DNA of 64,000 nucleotides from Trema orientale (GCA_002914845.1 JXTC01000053.1:181856-245855), one strand, 5' to 3'; shown: positions 1 to 11,793, numbered from the stretch's first letter. Notes: a model not told the origin generated them from the letters alone. A program made the numbers and translations.

Positions 1-2
1 TG

Positions 3-1307
3 GACTACTTTGACACTTATTCTCCTGTGACGAGAATAAATTCCATTAGGATGGTACTTGCGATTGCCGCATTGCGGAATCTCGAAATACACCAAATGGA
101 TGTAAAAACAGCCTTTCTAAATGGAGATCTAGAGGAAGAGATCTACATGGAACAACCTGAAGGTTTTTCTGCACCAGGACAAGAAAAGAAAGTCTGTAAG
201 TTGGTGAAATCCTTGTATGGATTAAAACAAGCCCCGAAACAATGGCATGAAAAATTTGATAATGCTATGAAGGCTAATGAATTTAAAATCAACGAATGTG
301 ACAAATGTGTATATATCAAAGACACCGAAAATGGTTATGTCATTTTGTGTCTTTACGTTGATAACATACTCATTGTTAATAGTAATGATAAAATGATCAA
401 ATCTACCAAAAATATGTTGAATTCAAGATTTGACATGAAAGACATAGGCTTAGCCGATATCATTTTGGGAATGAAAATCTCAAGAGTATCAGATGGACTT
501 GTTTTAAGTCAGTCACATTATGTGGACAATATTCTTGGAAAATTCGATAAAGATAATTCTGGAGTTGTCAAAACACCAATAGATTTAACTTTACGTTTAT
601 CCAAGAATAAAAGTGAGAGTATTTCTCAAGTAGAATACTCTAGAGTGATAGGCAGTCTAATGTACTTGATGAGCTGTACAAGACCAGATATTGCCTATGC
701 AGTTAGTAAACTAAGTAGATACACAAGTAATCCTAGAGCTGAGCATTGGCAAGAGATTATAAGAGTATTAAAATACTTACGGTTTACACATAATTATGGG
801 CTGCACTATACAAGATATCCCTCTGTACTTGAAGGTTACAGTGATGCAAATTAGATATCTGATATTAAAGATTCAAAATCTACTAGTGGTTATGTGTTCA
901 CACTAGGAGGTGCAGCAGTGTCATGGAAATCCTCGAAACAAACTGTTATTGCCAGATCCACTATGGAATCTGAATTTATCGCACTAGATAAATATAGGGA
1001 AGAAGCTGAATGGCTCCGCCACTTCTTAGAGGATATTCCAAGATGGCCAAAACCTGTGCCTGCAATTTGCATACATTGTGATAGTCAATCTGCAATTGGT
1101 AGAGCACAGAGCAATATGTATAATGATAAGTCTAGACATATTCGTCGTAGTCACAATACCATTAGACAACTACTCTCAACTGGGGTTATCTCTGTAGAAT
1201 ATGTAAAGTCAAAAGATAACATTGCGGATCCGCTAACCAAAGGGTTAAATAGAGAGTTAGTTGAAATGTCATCGAGGAAAATGAGACTAAAGCCCATGAA
1301 AGAATAG
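3..1307 (+). pseudogene. Ty1-copia pol fragment (reverse transcriptase to RNase H), inactivated
   Basis: One reading frame runs from the window edge to 1307 and encodes the C-terminal half of a plant Ty1-copia polyprotein. The reverse transcriptase opens with the [10 protein letters not shown] and [12 protein letters not shown] motifs near 97-170, followed by [11 protein letters not shown] near 215-245. RNase H follows, with the SGYVF region near 885 and the end motif ADPLTKGL near 1230. It would copy element RNA into DNA inside virus-like particles. Two lesions are visible. The catalytic YVDD box reads YVDN at 354-365, and an in-frame TAG at 852-854 separates RT from RNase H. Apart from that stop the frame is open, so decay is moderate. 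Integrase, protease and gag lie left of the window. The shared frame on both sides of the stop shows this was one ORF. Confidence 0.93.
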
Positions 1308-1886
1308 GTCGATACAGTGGATACCCAACCTAGTTGACTGGAGATCCCAAGATCTAGGTTCAAATGGGACAACTAAATTGTAAAGACTGTGTTAGATCAC
1401 TGTGAGGATTTTCCTCATGTCCATTCCTATGATGAAACAGTGATGCCCGTAAAGCGAAAGGTTAAGCTATGCTTTTAATGATTCTTATGCATCAAAAATA
1501 GAATTTCTAGCGGAGTAATGCGGGTTACTCTTAATTAAGAGATCACCTATGTGAGAGAGAAGAAGGGCCGCTTCTAAGGGAATTGTTAGGGCGCAATTCT
1601 TATTAAACTCTTGCAGAACCAGGCGTATGTTCATGGCCAAAACGAACATAACAGTGAGAACTAAGAAAATGTCAGGAAGATTCCTGTATGAGATACATCA
1701 TCATTTACAAAAATGACAGAATAGTTCAAGGACATCGCATCTACTATTTAGTTAGTAAAGTAAACGTATTTTCACAAGGGAAGGTTCAAAGGGTAACACC
1801 TACCTATTCTATGCAGGTTTCGACCGTTGAATTCTATCACCATGTCGGTCGAGTCTTAGGTCGTCAATTTCATTCATGTGGAGAAT
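1308..1886 (+). mobile_element. Copia 3' untranslated region and polypurine tract
   Basis: This stretch between the pol stop and the 3' LTR has no recognisable coding domain. An open frame from 1688 to 1978 runs across the LTR boundary and matches nothing I know, so I treat it as chance. The last bases before the LTR, about 1877-1886, are purine-rich (GTGGAGAAT) and fit the plus-strand primer of copia elements, which normally abuts an LTR beginning TGTTG. Confidence 0.6.
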
Positions 1887-2070
1887 TGTTGAAAAAATGG
1901 TTTGGAAAAACTATTGTTAATAGCCATTTTGAGGCATGGGTGAATGAGAAATTGAAACCCAAAGTGAGAAGGTTCTAGAATTGAATTTGTAACATACAAG
2001 AGTTACAAAATTCATTTTTGGACATTTATTAGGCCTCATAAAGCTGAGATAATAGCCAAAAATGTTTTGG

Positions 2071-2312
2071 CAGTTATGTTGTAACAGCCAAACGTTTTTC
2101 AGTTTTTCAACCATATTAATGGGCTATGGCTGTTACGTTGTAACAGGAAAACGTTTTTCAGCCATATTAATGGACTGTTATGTTATAACAGACAAACGTT
2201 TTTTAGCCATTAATGGGTTGTTGCTGTTACGTTGTAACAGACGAACGTTTCTCAGCCAGATTAATGGGCTGTTATGTTGTAACAGAAAAACGTTTTCAGC
2301 CACATTAATGGG
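2071..2312 (+). repeat. Five tandem palindromic repeats in the copia U3
   Basis: Five diverged copies start near 2071, 2130, 2175, 2224 and 2269, with spacings of 45-59 bp. Each has a core like CTGTTACGTTGTAACAG, in which 7-nt arms pair around GTT, then AAACGTTTTTCAGCCA and TTAATGGG. The arms contain CNGTTR, the consensus bound by plant MYB proteins. They lie 30-270 bp upstream of the TATA box, where copia enhancers such as those of Tnt1 and Tto1 sit. Confidence 0.85.
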
Positions 2313-2342
2313 ATGTTAATGGCTTGGTTCCCCCATGAACAC

Positions 2343-2349
2343 TATAAAA
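2343..2349 (+). promoter_or_regulatory. TATA box of the copia LTR
   Basis: TATAAAA lies just downstream of the palindromic repeats and about 460 bp into the LTR. It is followed by a CT-rich stretch, as expected at the U3/R junction. Confidence 0.6.
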
Positions 2350-2901
2350 GGAGACCTTCTCCTTCACTCTAAGTCACACCAAGTCACACTAAGACACACA
2401 TATTCCTCTCTTCCATTTCTCTCTGTGGCGGTTAAGAAAAGTTAGTTAGAAGTTAGAGAGAAGTTAGTTAGAAGTTAGAGAGGTTGAGGTCTTGTTCTTT
2501 CTTATAAGAGTTGTCAAATTCTCTTGAGTTCTGGTGATAGAGTTTGGGCATTGCTCAGTTCGTTGTGAGTAGCAAGTTGGTGCGACGTTGCTATTCGTGA
2601 ACCGTTTTATCCTAGGAAACAGACGCTGCTGACATTCATCTAAGCACCCCGGTGAAGAGGCGTAACTGTTTTAAGGAAATTGTGTGAAACACAAGACTCG
2701 GTTTGATTTCCTTAAACTCTTTTATTATTTTGGTCATTATAATCATAATTTAATTGTGAATTTATTACGTTGTTTGATTTAACTTCATGATAATTATTTT
2801 TATCCTAGTTATTTGTTAAATCATATGTTATAACATGTTATTGTTATATTTTTTTATTTTCTGGATATATTATTACTTGCAATAGCTAAAATTGTCCAAC
2901 A

Positions 2902-4312
2902 ATCACAACAAAACACAATATTATATTTATTTAATACAATACAAAGTCTTTATACAATGTACCAAACATGACCTTTGTGTCTATATTATACTCAAAAGAA
3001 TGATCAGTAGAATTGTATGTATGTATTATTATTTTTAGAAAAAATAAATATGATATATTGTTATTAACGGAAATTTTTCCATAATAAATTATATTGGAAA
3101 AACGATTTCTCCCATATGCTCATCGTTGATCACTCCTTTAATTAGCCTAATTACGCATGGTTATTCACGACTGAAAAAAGAAGCAAAAGCAAGTGTTTTG
3201 AAACAAATATTTTTTTCGAAACTACCTCTAAACTAATATCATGTAGTTACAAAACAAATTCAAAATACATTGGATTTATATTCATTTGGAGACCATTTAG
3301 TAATATTTAGGATACAAAACACGAAAGAAAGTGGGAAGTTTAGTCAATTAATTTTTTCTCCAAAATTAGATGTTAACCTTATGTTACAATTCTATGGGTG
3401 ATCAAGTATAGTTTCTAAGAATGCATGATATTTTCAAAAAGGAAAAAAAATACAAGATATATATTTGCAAAGGTTTATTCCAAATTTGTGGCCCAAACTA
3501 TGTAAAATAACTCAATATGTCCCCGAATTATTAAAAGTTTTAACTTTGTCCTCAAATTTACTAAAATTATCGTTTTGTCATCCAAATAGCCGGAAAGTGG
3601 TAGTTATCATTATTTATGGGTATTTATTGAAAACTCATAAATATTTGAGACTGAATTTAATAAAATATCATTTTTTGTCTATTTAGGGAGCAAAATTGAA
3701 ACTTTTAATAACTCTGAGGCATATAAAGACATTCTATATAGTATATGGGCAAACATAAAATAATATTGTTTATAATTGATCCTTATTGTATAAACGTTTG
3801 TGTCAAATTTTACTAGACATATTTTTTTGGGGTTAATTATATTTCTAGTCCTTAGATAATATGCTAAATCATATTTTTGTCCCTGATATGTAAAACATCC
3901 CGTAATTGGTTCTTAAATTATATTTTCATCTCAATTTAGTATTTGAACCTGTAAATATCACATTTTACTGCCATGAATTATGTTTTTGTTTGAAAAAAAA
4001 ATAATTTTATCATGTGTTAAAATGATATTGTTCAAACTGAGACCAAACGAATGAATAGTATCTTAATTTCACTTTGCAACTGAAGGAAACAACTTAATTA
4101 AGTAAGGACAACCTACTTGATAACATAAAAGTTAATTAGGATTATTACAATAAGTACTTGTAGTATTAAACTCCTAAAAAGTTATTTATAAATTTTTCAA
4201 AAAGCAAAAGAAGGAAATTAAGAAGTGTGGAATTTTCTCAGTTGCCCCTTCTTTTGGGGTCGAATATTCATATGAAATATATTCAATTATGTGTTTGTTT
4301 CTTTTTCTTCTC
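2902..4312. repeat. AT-rich intergenic DNA with a foldback element at about 3487-3755
   Basis: No gene is seen. Around 3487-3755 the two ends are imperfect inverted repeats: GAATTATTAAAAGTTTTAAC on the left matches the complement of GAAACTTTTAATAACTCTGA on the right. This looks like a miniature inverted-repeat element of about 270 bp. A one-sided similar piece lies near 3826-4000. Confidence 0.5.
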
Positions 4313-4446
4313 CTGTCTATTCACCGTTAGATAGGAATCTGTATATAAATAGATTCTACACAGATTCCCGTTATTCCCCACAGATTCCCATCCAACGATA
4401 ATTAAGGCATGAACCTACGTAGGGACGCCCCTACCGTAGCCATCCC
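4313..4446 (-). mobile_element. Foldback MITE family A, copy 1 (truncated)
   Basis: Read on the minus strand this copy runs from GGGATGGCTACGGTAGGGGC through CGTTGGATGGGAATCTGTG to TTCACCG. It matches the copy at 40861-41030 almost base for base and, more loosely, the one at 19051-19198. It lacks the opposite terminal GC-rich palindrome. It lies about 190 bp past the stop codon of the glutamate-receptor-like gene, so it could fall in that gene's 3' UTR or terminator region. Confidence 0.75.
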
Positions 4447-4639
4447 TTTTTTTTTTTTTTTAAGAGGAAATTGTTTCTATTTTTTCAAGGGTCTAATATA
4501 TACATGTAAAATATATTCTTTGCAACATTATATCTTTGGATTTCTTCAATCTTTTTTCCCTTTTGGGGATCTAATCTTTACATCAAATATTCTCATTGCA
4601 ATTAGCTTAAGCATTTGCATTATGACGCTAATTCAATGC

Positions 4640-7600
4640 CTATATTGGTACTCTGGCAACGTCATCAAATATCCCATTTTGGTTGAAACTCCTCCTTGAT
4701 GAGAGGGAGAATCTATATATTTGGGAGCTTTGACAGAGTCCTATATAAACCCATCTCCAAAATCCTTTATTTATTAAACATGCTTGTACGCAGCTCCATC
4801 TATCTAAACGCTTGCTCGCTATACGCACAAATGTAATCAAGAAAGCGAAACCAGAAATTGCGCCAGAAATTTTAAAGAGGCCAGAAAAAGGTTCGGGTCC
4901 AATCGAATCACCGCCCAACTTGAGCGAAGATGAGCAGTTAAAAGAGGAAAGCATAGCCTTTTCCAATTGTTCTACGTCCCCGCTCTCAGTCAATTCCAGA
5001 ATTGCCTCCGAAATATCGAAGATCAGCGGTGATCCCTTTGGAAAAGCCTGAAATGAGTTCATAAAAGTACAATATAAACGTCGTATCATACGTTTATAAA
5101 TCTGTAATGAAATGAAAGCACAATGAGAATAGACTCATAAATATGTAATTAGACTGAAAAATCAGTAATTTAGAATTATGCAACTAATTAATTCTTAGAC
5201 AGCTATAATCGTATTACAAATAGTGATAAATAATATTTTTGTCATAAAGAAACTTACGAAGCCAAAACCGCCGAGTTTGTAAATAGGACCGGATCTGATG
5301 AAGCCATTGCAATATTTGGCTAGGAAGACTTTGGCGTGTGGGACGACAAAGAAAGCCGCGGCGATATCTCCTTTGGCGAACGCATCCGGGTAGTCATCCA
5401 CCGAAGAAAGGTTCTTGATGTTCTCTGGCTTAAATTTCAAAGTGTTGACTAAATATCTAACGATGAAAGAGTTCCCATTGCAGCCCACTGCGGCATTTGT
5501 CCTCTGCAGCGTTTCGATGTTGGTCACCGATGGTTTGAGTTGGGACACCGTCATCATCGACGTTAGGCTGGCCGTGAAGCTAGCCGTTACGACCAGAATC
5601 ACGAACAACCATGGCGCCAACACTAGTCGTGCTAAATTGCACTTTAGAGGTTCCCCTGCATAGTATAAATAATTAATACATAGGAAAAACATGAAGGGGT
5701 TGTGTAATAATGTTCGGTACTACATATTACCTAACAATGCTATATAATAGATGACTGATAGGATGCCATATAGTAATATCATGACTTTGTTAAGAAAAAA
5801 AAAAATTAGGGAGATGGTCAGGTGAGACTTACTTTGGGCAAAGAAAAGGATAGTGACAGAGAACCAAAGCATGACTCCTAAACCCTTGAGTTCAGGGTTT
5901 TGGCCGTGTTGATTTTCGATTAACCAAACAACGGAGCAAATGGAGATGTGCATCAATATAAGCTGGAGCCACATCCTTTTGGTGAAGGCTTTCATGAACA
6001 TCCATGTCTCTTTCACCTTATCTGGTTCTACGGTCACAACCATCTCAAGTCCAGAGCTAACATATGGCTGTGTATATTCAACGTACCGAAATCTATCGGC
6101 AAATACTTCTATGTCGCCAACAGCTGCATCCAGGACCTGTTTTCTTCAACACCAATAATTGGTCTCAAACGTGACAAAATTTGGAAACTGGAATACTAAG
6201 TGGGAAAAAAACTAATTGTTTGACTTTCTATATACCTTATAATATACTTGCTCCACCATTTGATCGTATGAATCATAGAAGGGGACCAAAACGTAATGCA
6301 ATTCATAAGGAAGACGCTTCACAACTTCTTCAAACACATTAACCGAAAACCCAGAGACCAATGTGGCATTCTTATAACGGAGGTTGCTTACTCGAACGAA
6401 TTGTTTAAAGGCGGCTCCTGCGGGTACTCCTATCTTCAGTGGCTTGCCTACCTCAGACAAAGTCCAACCTTTTGGAACTGTTGGCAGCCCGCCAGGCCAA
6501 TAGATTGGACCCGTCATTTCGCCGTGTTCGACGAAATTCCCCAATGAACTATGTGCTTGTGACCATGACGCTATCTCCGTGTAGCCTTTGCCAACCACAT
6601 TAATGATTTGAAAGGTTGGTGATTGAGCTAGCATTCCGTTCTTGAATCTTATTTCCCCACTTAGACCTTTGAAATCGAGAGACAAAAGCTTTTGTGATAA
6701 TCTTTTTGATGTGACTTTGCCTTTTAATTCCCCTGAAGCTTTACCAATGGCGGTAATTGCATCGTAAGCTCGGAGAGCAAAGATGCTGGGACTAGAGTTC
6801 TCTTCTTCTTCGGGATAGTGTGATCCGTACATTCTTCTGAACCTGCTTTTGAATCCTTTGAAAGCGTCGCTACTATCCTCAAAACTGGTTTTAAGGCCTA
6901 TAACGCCTTGCATATTGTACTTAACAGAGGAATCAACAGAATCAAGAAGGCTCGCGATTTCGTCGGAGATAATCCACACATAGCCTTTTCCCATCATACC
7001 CATTTGCTTTGCCGTTTCGAAAAGCAACATAGCCGAGTTGAGGGAGAACTGCAAGACTATGAAAACTCGGTTGCTCTTTCTCTCCAGCTTCCTAAGCTCT
7101 CTTTTAAGGGCTCCTTTGGGGTCAGAGTGAGAAGACAATGAAGGGAAGGCTTCGTGGTGTTCGATCTCTGAGTTAACAAGTCTAAGCGATTCGGAGAGCA
7201 GGGTGATAATCCCAGAGCCGTCGGAAAATCCAATACTGTGCTCGTAAATTGCCGTGACTTTTCGCCAGTTAAAGTGACCAACTATGGCAGCAATGCAATG
7301 CATTTGGAAAGTGATGTCGTTTGCCATTTGGAGGAAAATTGAGGAATGAAATGGGACTGGTGATGAGCTTTGGGCTGGTGAATTAAGCGAAACTATGAGA
7401 GGGAGATTCTTGGTGGTATTCATGTTGTCTGTCTCGGAGACTAGAGCTACTTCTTGCAAGGTTAGTGTTCCAATGATGGCTTGAACTTGTTCGCTTCTGA
7501 TTAGATCACTTGCTGCAAGTAATTGAAAAGATAATTAAGTGTTTGAAGCAACACCCAAAACAGCATAACTTAACTAAATCCCAAAATGAAATGATCAATT

Positions 7601-9183
7601 TCTCCTTTTTTTTTTTTTTTCTTTTTCTTTGGTCGTCGTTATTGTTAGGGTAATCAAATAGCTTCGGTTCAAACTATACTTAAAAACGTAAGAAAGACTG
7701 GGTGGAAAAATTTTGTGTATCACACTGGTTATAATAATTGGATCATCTGAAGTATTTAAATGAAGAATTAATGACAGAGAAATTTGTGAATATAAATTAA
7801 GGATAATTGCAAAAAAAAATAGCTTGAAGTATGACTTTTTTACAATTTAAACTATGTATTTTGGCTTATACAAAATTATACCTTCACAATTTAGATTTTT
7901 ATAAATTTGATCTTCTGTGTACAAGTTATTTGTGCTAATTGTTTTAAGTTATTTTCAATAGATTTTTTGTATTAGTCGGCAAAAATAAGACATCCTCAAT
8001 ACAGATTTCATATTTAGTGAGAAATTTGTTAGTCAATTTATATACAGCAAGTACAAATTTATAAAAATTTAAAATTTAAATGTATAATTTTACATAAACT
8101 AAAAAGTAGGATCGATTTAAATTACAGAAAAGGGATACTCAAGGTATTTTTTTTTTGCAGATAATGTTTGGAAACTGCACGGAACTTTCATTTGTTTCAT
8201 TTGACCTACATATAGATGGACCTTGTCTTTTTATTAGAATAAGTAAGGGTTTTGATATTGTGACGTTGTGGAATTTGCACTCGAAGGAATCAATAAAATA
8301 ATAATAAGCAAAGCAAGTCATGTTCAAGTGACGAAAGACTACACTGACCTTAATATGAAAAAAAAAAAATTAAAAAGGGGGAGTTTACTGTACGCTCATT
8401 GGCCAATGGCTACAATATCAGTGTTACAATATTATCAATATATTACACGAACTATATCTCTCTATGCTTGTGAGTTGGGACCATATATTAATCTTTCTTT
8501 TCTCAGTAACCTTCGCCTTTTGACTTCATGACCACCGATTATCAGAGCTATGAAATGAGAAGCACTCTTTAAGCCTTAAACAAGAAAGCTTGTGTTATGC
8601 TTAATTCTAACAGACACTATCCTTATATATGTGAAAAATGAAGAAGAAGAAGAGCGACTATATATATATATATATATACAACCCTCTTCTTATTTAGTAC
8701 ATATATATATGGTCAAATTCTTGATAATTGAGTTACGTCCATTTTAAATTATTGACGGAACAGCATTAAATTATAATCAAAAAGCTAACTGGAGAGCAAC
8801 ATGTATAAAATTAGCAAGAGAATATGTAATGGCCGAAGCTTGCTTAATTTAGAATTATTACCAGCAGCAGCAGCTCGAGGTGGGTTTCCCTGAGAATCTT
8901 TGAGGTGCAAATCCAGTTGGAGTTGAGAGCAGGTTGTCGTTGATGACGAGTCCAAGTTACTGATCATAGAGTCTTGAATTGCCATCTCCATGGCTACTTT
9001 TTGTTCCTTCCCTATACGAGTGGTACCATAGTCAACAACACCGCCTATTCTTACAGCTACGGCCCGTTTGGTCGTTGAACATGGTTTATACTTCACTGCT
9101 CTTTCCTCGCTTATTGATATTGCTTTTGATCCTGCCAGTATCGATACGAACAAAACCATGAAGAAAGAGAGGACAGAAGACAT
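4640..9183 (-). CDS. GLR: Glutamate-receptor-like cation channel (plant GLR)
   Basis: Ligand-gated cation channel of the plant ionotropic glutamate receptor family, which passes Ca2+ and other cations across membranes in response to amino acids. Five exons join in frame: 9183-8862, 7512-6236, 6136-5833, 5655-5258 and 5047-4640, all with GT-AG introns, giving 902 aa, normal for the family. The first ATG is at 9183 and starts a hydrophobic signal peptide. A periplasmic-binding-like amino-terminal domain fills about residues 40-380. The first ligand-binding lobe begins near [11 protein letters not shown] (about 465). M1 (about 588-608), the pore loop, M3 with [12 protein letters not shown] (about 655) and M4 near residue 830 follow. 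No frameshift or stop is seen, so the gene looks functional. The protein resembles the GLR2 clade, but that is a judgement by eye. Intron 1 (1.35 kb) holds a foldback element and the promoter has a duplicated TATA segment. A relic of a second GLR lies at 19231-19355. Confidence 0.94.
7801..8163. mobile_element. Foldback MITE family C, copy 2, in GLR intron 1
   Basis: The left end GGATAATTGCAAAAAAAAAT and the complement of the right end (TATCTGCAAAAAAAAAATAC) form long imperfect inverted repeats over about 360 bp. Structure and ends match the better-preserved copy at 30861-31215. It lies wholly inside the first intron of the minus-strand GLR gene. Confidence 0.6.
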
Positions 9184-9277
9184 TTTTTGCCCCGTCCCTA
9201 GTGCTAGATTTCTTCTCAATTTCTTAATTCAGAAAAGAATGTATGGAGTCACTTGACTTTGAGAGAAGAGAAAGAAT

Positions 9278-9486
9278 AGAGTTTTATATATGTGGTATGG
9301 TTGTGTGGATCTTATAATATTGCTCTTGCTTTAATAATAAAGCCTTTGTTTGTAACTAGTTACTTGCATTAATAACAAAGAATTGAGTTGAATTGAGTTT
9401 TATATATGTGGTATGGTAATGTGGAATTATAATTTGCCTTGCGTTAATAATAAAGCCTTTGTTTGTAACTAGTTATTCTTGCAATG
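9278..9486 (-). promoter_or_regulatory. GLR promoter with a duplicated TATA-containing segment
   Basis: A segment of about 90 bp occurs twice in direct orientation, near 9278-9369 and 9394-9486. Both copies contain GTTTTATATATGTGGTATGG and AATAATAAAGCCTTTG. Read on the minus strand each offers a TATATAAAAC box, near 9292-9283 and 9407-9398. The proximal one is about 100 bp upstream of the GLR start codon, a normal distance; the distal one is a second candidate core promoter. Confidence 0.65.
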
Positions 9487-9835
9487 ACGCGGGCTATTAC
9501 TTGTTCAAAGTAGTACTATGCTAAGTCATGGGTTATTGAAGAAGATTTTTCTTTTGTTTCTTCTTTTTTCCTTTCTTTTATTGCTTTAATATTTTTTTCG
9601 GGGCTATTTAAGGAAAAAATATCTTTAGCAGATTCTGAATGTATACTTCTTATTCGCTGAATCGCTAAGATTTATTATCATAATTTTTTTGCTAAGATGA
9701 TTATTCATGTATAGAATTAGTCCACGTAGTTGTCTTTGCTTTTCTGGGAATCTTCTATATCTAGTTGCTATCATCCAGGATCAAATGGCGACAAGCCGAG
9801 TGTATTTATAGGCAGTCATATATATATATATATAT

Positions 9836-9971
9836 AGGTTTGAATATAGAATTTTCCCATGAATGCGAAGTATTGACACTTAAGTAATTGATATTCTATA
9901 TAATATATACAAGTTGAATATAGAATTTTCCCATGAATGCGAAGAACTGACACTTGAGTAATTGATATTCG
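9836..9971. repeat. Direct duplication of a 60-bp unit
   Basis: The unit with ATATAGAATTTTCCCATGAA occurs at about 9836-9896 and again at 9913-9971, with few differences, separated by an AT-rich spacer. No gene is associated. Confidence 0.75.
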
Positions 9972-10251
9972 AACGTTATACTAACTTAAAGTTTGACAGT
10001 GTCATGAATCTTAATTGTTTATTAAGAAAATAAAAAATAGTACTCCGTGATATATTATTTGCCAATAAAAAAGTACAAAAACATATCAACATCTTATTTT
10101 ATTTTTTCCCAAGTATGATTTTCTTATTTCGTGGATTTATAGTAGCATTTTCAATTAAAATCATAATAAGGGTCATGATTACTTGCAATTTTGCATCCAG
10201 GACTATAATAAGAATATCCTAACAATCATATAATAATAATTTAATATATAT

Positions 10252-11002
10252 AGGTACCCAATCCAAAGGCTTTTTTTTTAATTTATGTAGGCATTTTTTT
10301 TTAGTCATTGGATTATCATCTAACGGTGATCCAACAACTATAAGGACGTGTATGAAAAGACATGCATCATTAATGCTATTTCTCTCTTATTTTTTACTAT
10401 AAAAAGACGTGTATGATAAATTTTAATTGATCAAAACGATATATATGTATAGGTAAAAAAAAATACCTACTAGATTGCTGCTCATATATATGTATATATA
10501 TATAGTTCTTAATCCAATAGATTTTTTTTTTTAACCTATCGATAGGTTTTTTTTCCTTTTTTTTTGCTGTTGGATCATAATCTAACGGCTACCATAATTT
10601 GAGTAGTTAGAAAAAATAAAAATAAAAATAAATACTCATTATTTAATTCTTTTCTCACCTTTTATCATGAAAAGACGTGCGTGACCAACTTTCATTAGCC
10701 AAATAATACCTATAGATAGATAAAAAAAATACCTAATGGATTGGTGCCCTATATATATATAATTGCTAATCCAGTAGGTTTTTTTTTTTTTTATCTGTGT
10801 ATAGGGTTTTTTTTTTTAGCCATTAGATCATCATCTAATGGTGATCTAACGGCTATAATGAAGTGCATAAAAAGACGTGCATCATTAATACTATTTCTCA
10901 TTCTTACTTTTTATTATAAAAAAATGTGCATGATAAATTTTCATTGGCCAAATTGATACTTATGCATAGATAAAAAAAAAAATACCTACTGGATTGGTGC
11001 CC
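10252..11002. repeat. Three head-to-tail MITE family B copies in TA runs
   Basis: Copies lie at about 10252-10483, 10505-10749 and 10762-11002, all in one orientation. Each opens with a CCAATCCA-like motif and a T run, contains AAAAGACGTGC(A)T and a CATTGG/ATCTAACGG core, and closes with TACCTACTGGATTGGTGCCC or a variant. Left and right ends are inverted repeats of each other. (TA)n runs separate the copies. Further copies are at 30605-30850, 32099-32245 and 29600-29697. No coding capacity. Confidence 0.8.
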
Positions 11003-11793
11003 TATATATATATATATATCAATTAAATATATTTATACCTAATTGTGTGGGGACACATGACCATAAAATGAATGGCAAATTTTCACCCCAATTACAAGTA
11101 CCTCTGGTCGGTTGCCAGTAATTACTAGGCATTGTAATGTAATTTTTACTCCTTAAATGACCTCATTCCCTTGTTTGGTTTAGTTTAAAAGTTTTGAAAG
11201 CCTATTACAATTATAATGACAATTTACCTAAACAAATGAAAAGGGTTTCCCAAACTAAATCACCTGAAAACCCATTACATTCCAGCCCAAATTTCATTGT
11301 CCCCTAATTACCTCCTCCTAGGTGTTTCTCTATTCGACATATATCAATTAGGTGTCGTCTTCATCGTGCTCGAAGGAACTCTTCAAAAGCCATGATATTT
11401 ATTAATTCTTGAGAATTGAGATGCTCCCTTTTATCCTTTGTACATTTGGAGCCCTTGAATAAGTTTTGTACCATAGACATATTTCTTCTTTAAATAAGAT
11501 TTTGCTTCTAAGACTAGAAAATAACACAACATGATATGTTAATACAAGAAAAGAAAAAAGAGAAAACGACATTTCCTAGTTGCTCATCCATAATTAATTT
11601 TGGAGATATGACTTCCATAATAAAAAAAGACACTGGACAGAGAGTAAGAGATGGCGATGGGCACTACGCTGAGATGAAGATTATGAGAGATGCCAGAGGC
11701 AACTGGTAGTGTGACTATGGGAGATGTTTGATATTCAATAGGGTTTTAGGCTTTAATTTCTTCTAAGGGTCAAGGCCCTTTCTTTTGGGCTTC
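11003..11793. other. Intergenic, no feature recognised
   Basis: Low-complexity AT-rich sequence. A stretch near 11170-11290 has weak inverted similarity (TTGTTTGGTTTAGTTT against CCCAAACTAAATCA), so it may be an old transposon end. No coding signal on either strand. Confidence 0.4.

Larger units (their letters stand above)
1887..2901 (+). mobile_element. 3' LTR of the Ty1-copia element
   Basis: The LTR begins TGTTG right after the purine-rich tract and ends CAACA, giving a perfect 5-bp terminal inverted repeat and a length of 1015 bp. U3 carries five tandem repeats (2071-2312) and a TATA box at 2343-2349; the transcription start would lie about 30 bp beyond. The U5 side is AT-rich. The 5' LTR is outside the window, so LTR divergence and the target duplication cannot be checked; the five bases after the LTR are ATCAC. 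The boundaries rest on the TG/CA ends and the polypurine tract. Confidence 0.75.

Noticed and set aside
1688..1978. Open frame of 96 codons between copia pol and the LTR
   Set aside because: It crosses the LTR boundary and has no known domain; best explained as chance in the 3' noncoding part of the element.
2071..2312. Regular repeat array that might suggest CRISPR
   Set aside because: Units diverge, spacing is irregular, linkers are part of the repeat, and it lies in a retrotransposon LTR of a plant genome.
6296..7281. Plus-strand and alternative-frame open frames across GLR exon 2
   Set aside because: Shadows of the GLR coding sequence without domains of their own.
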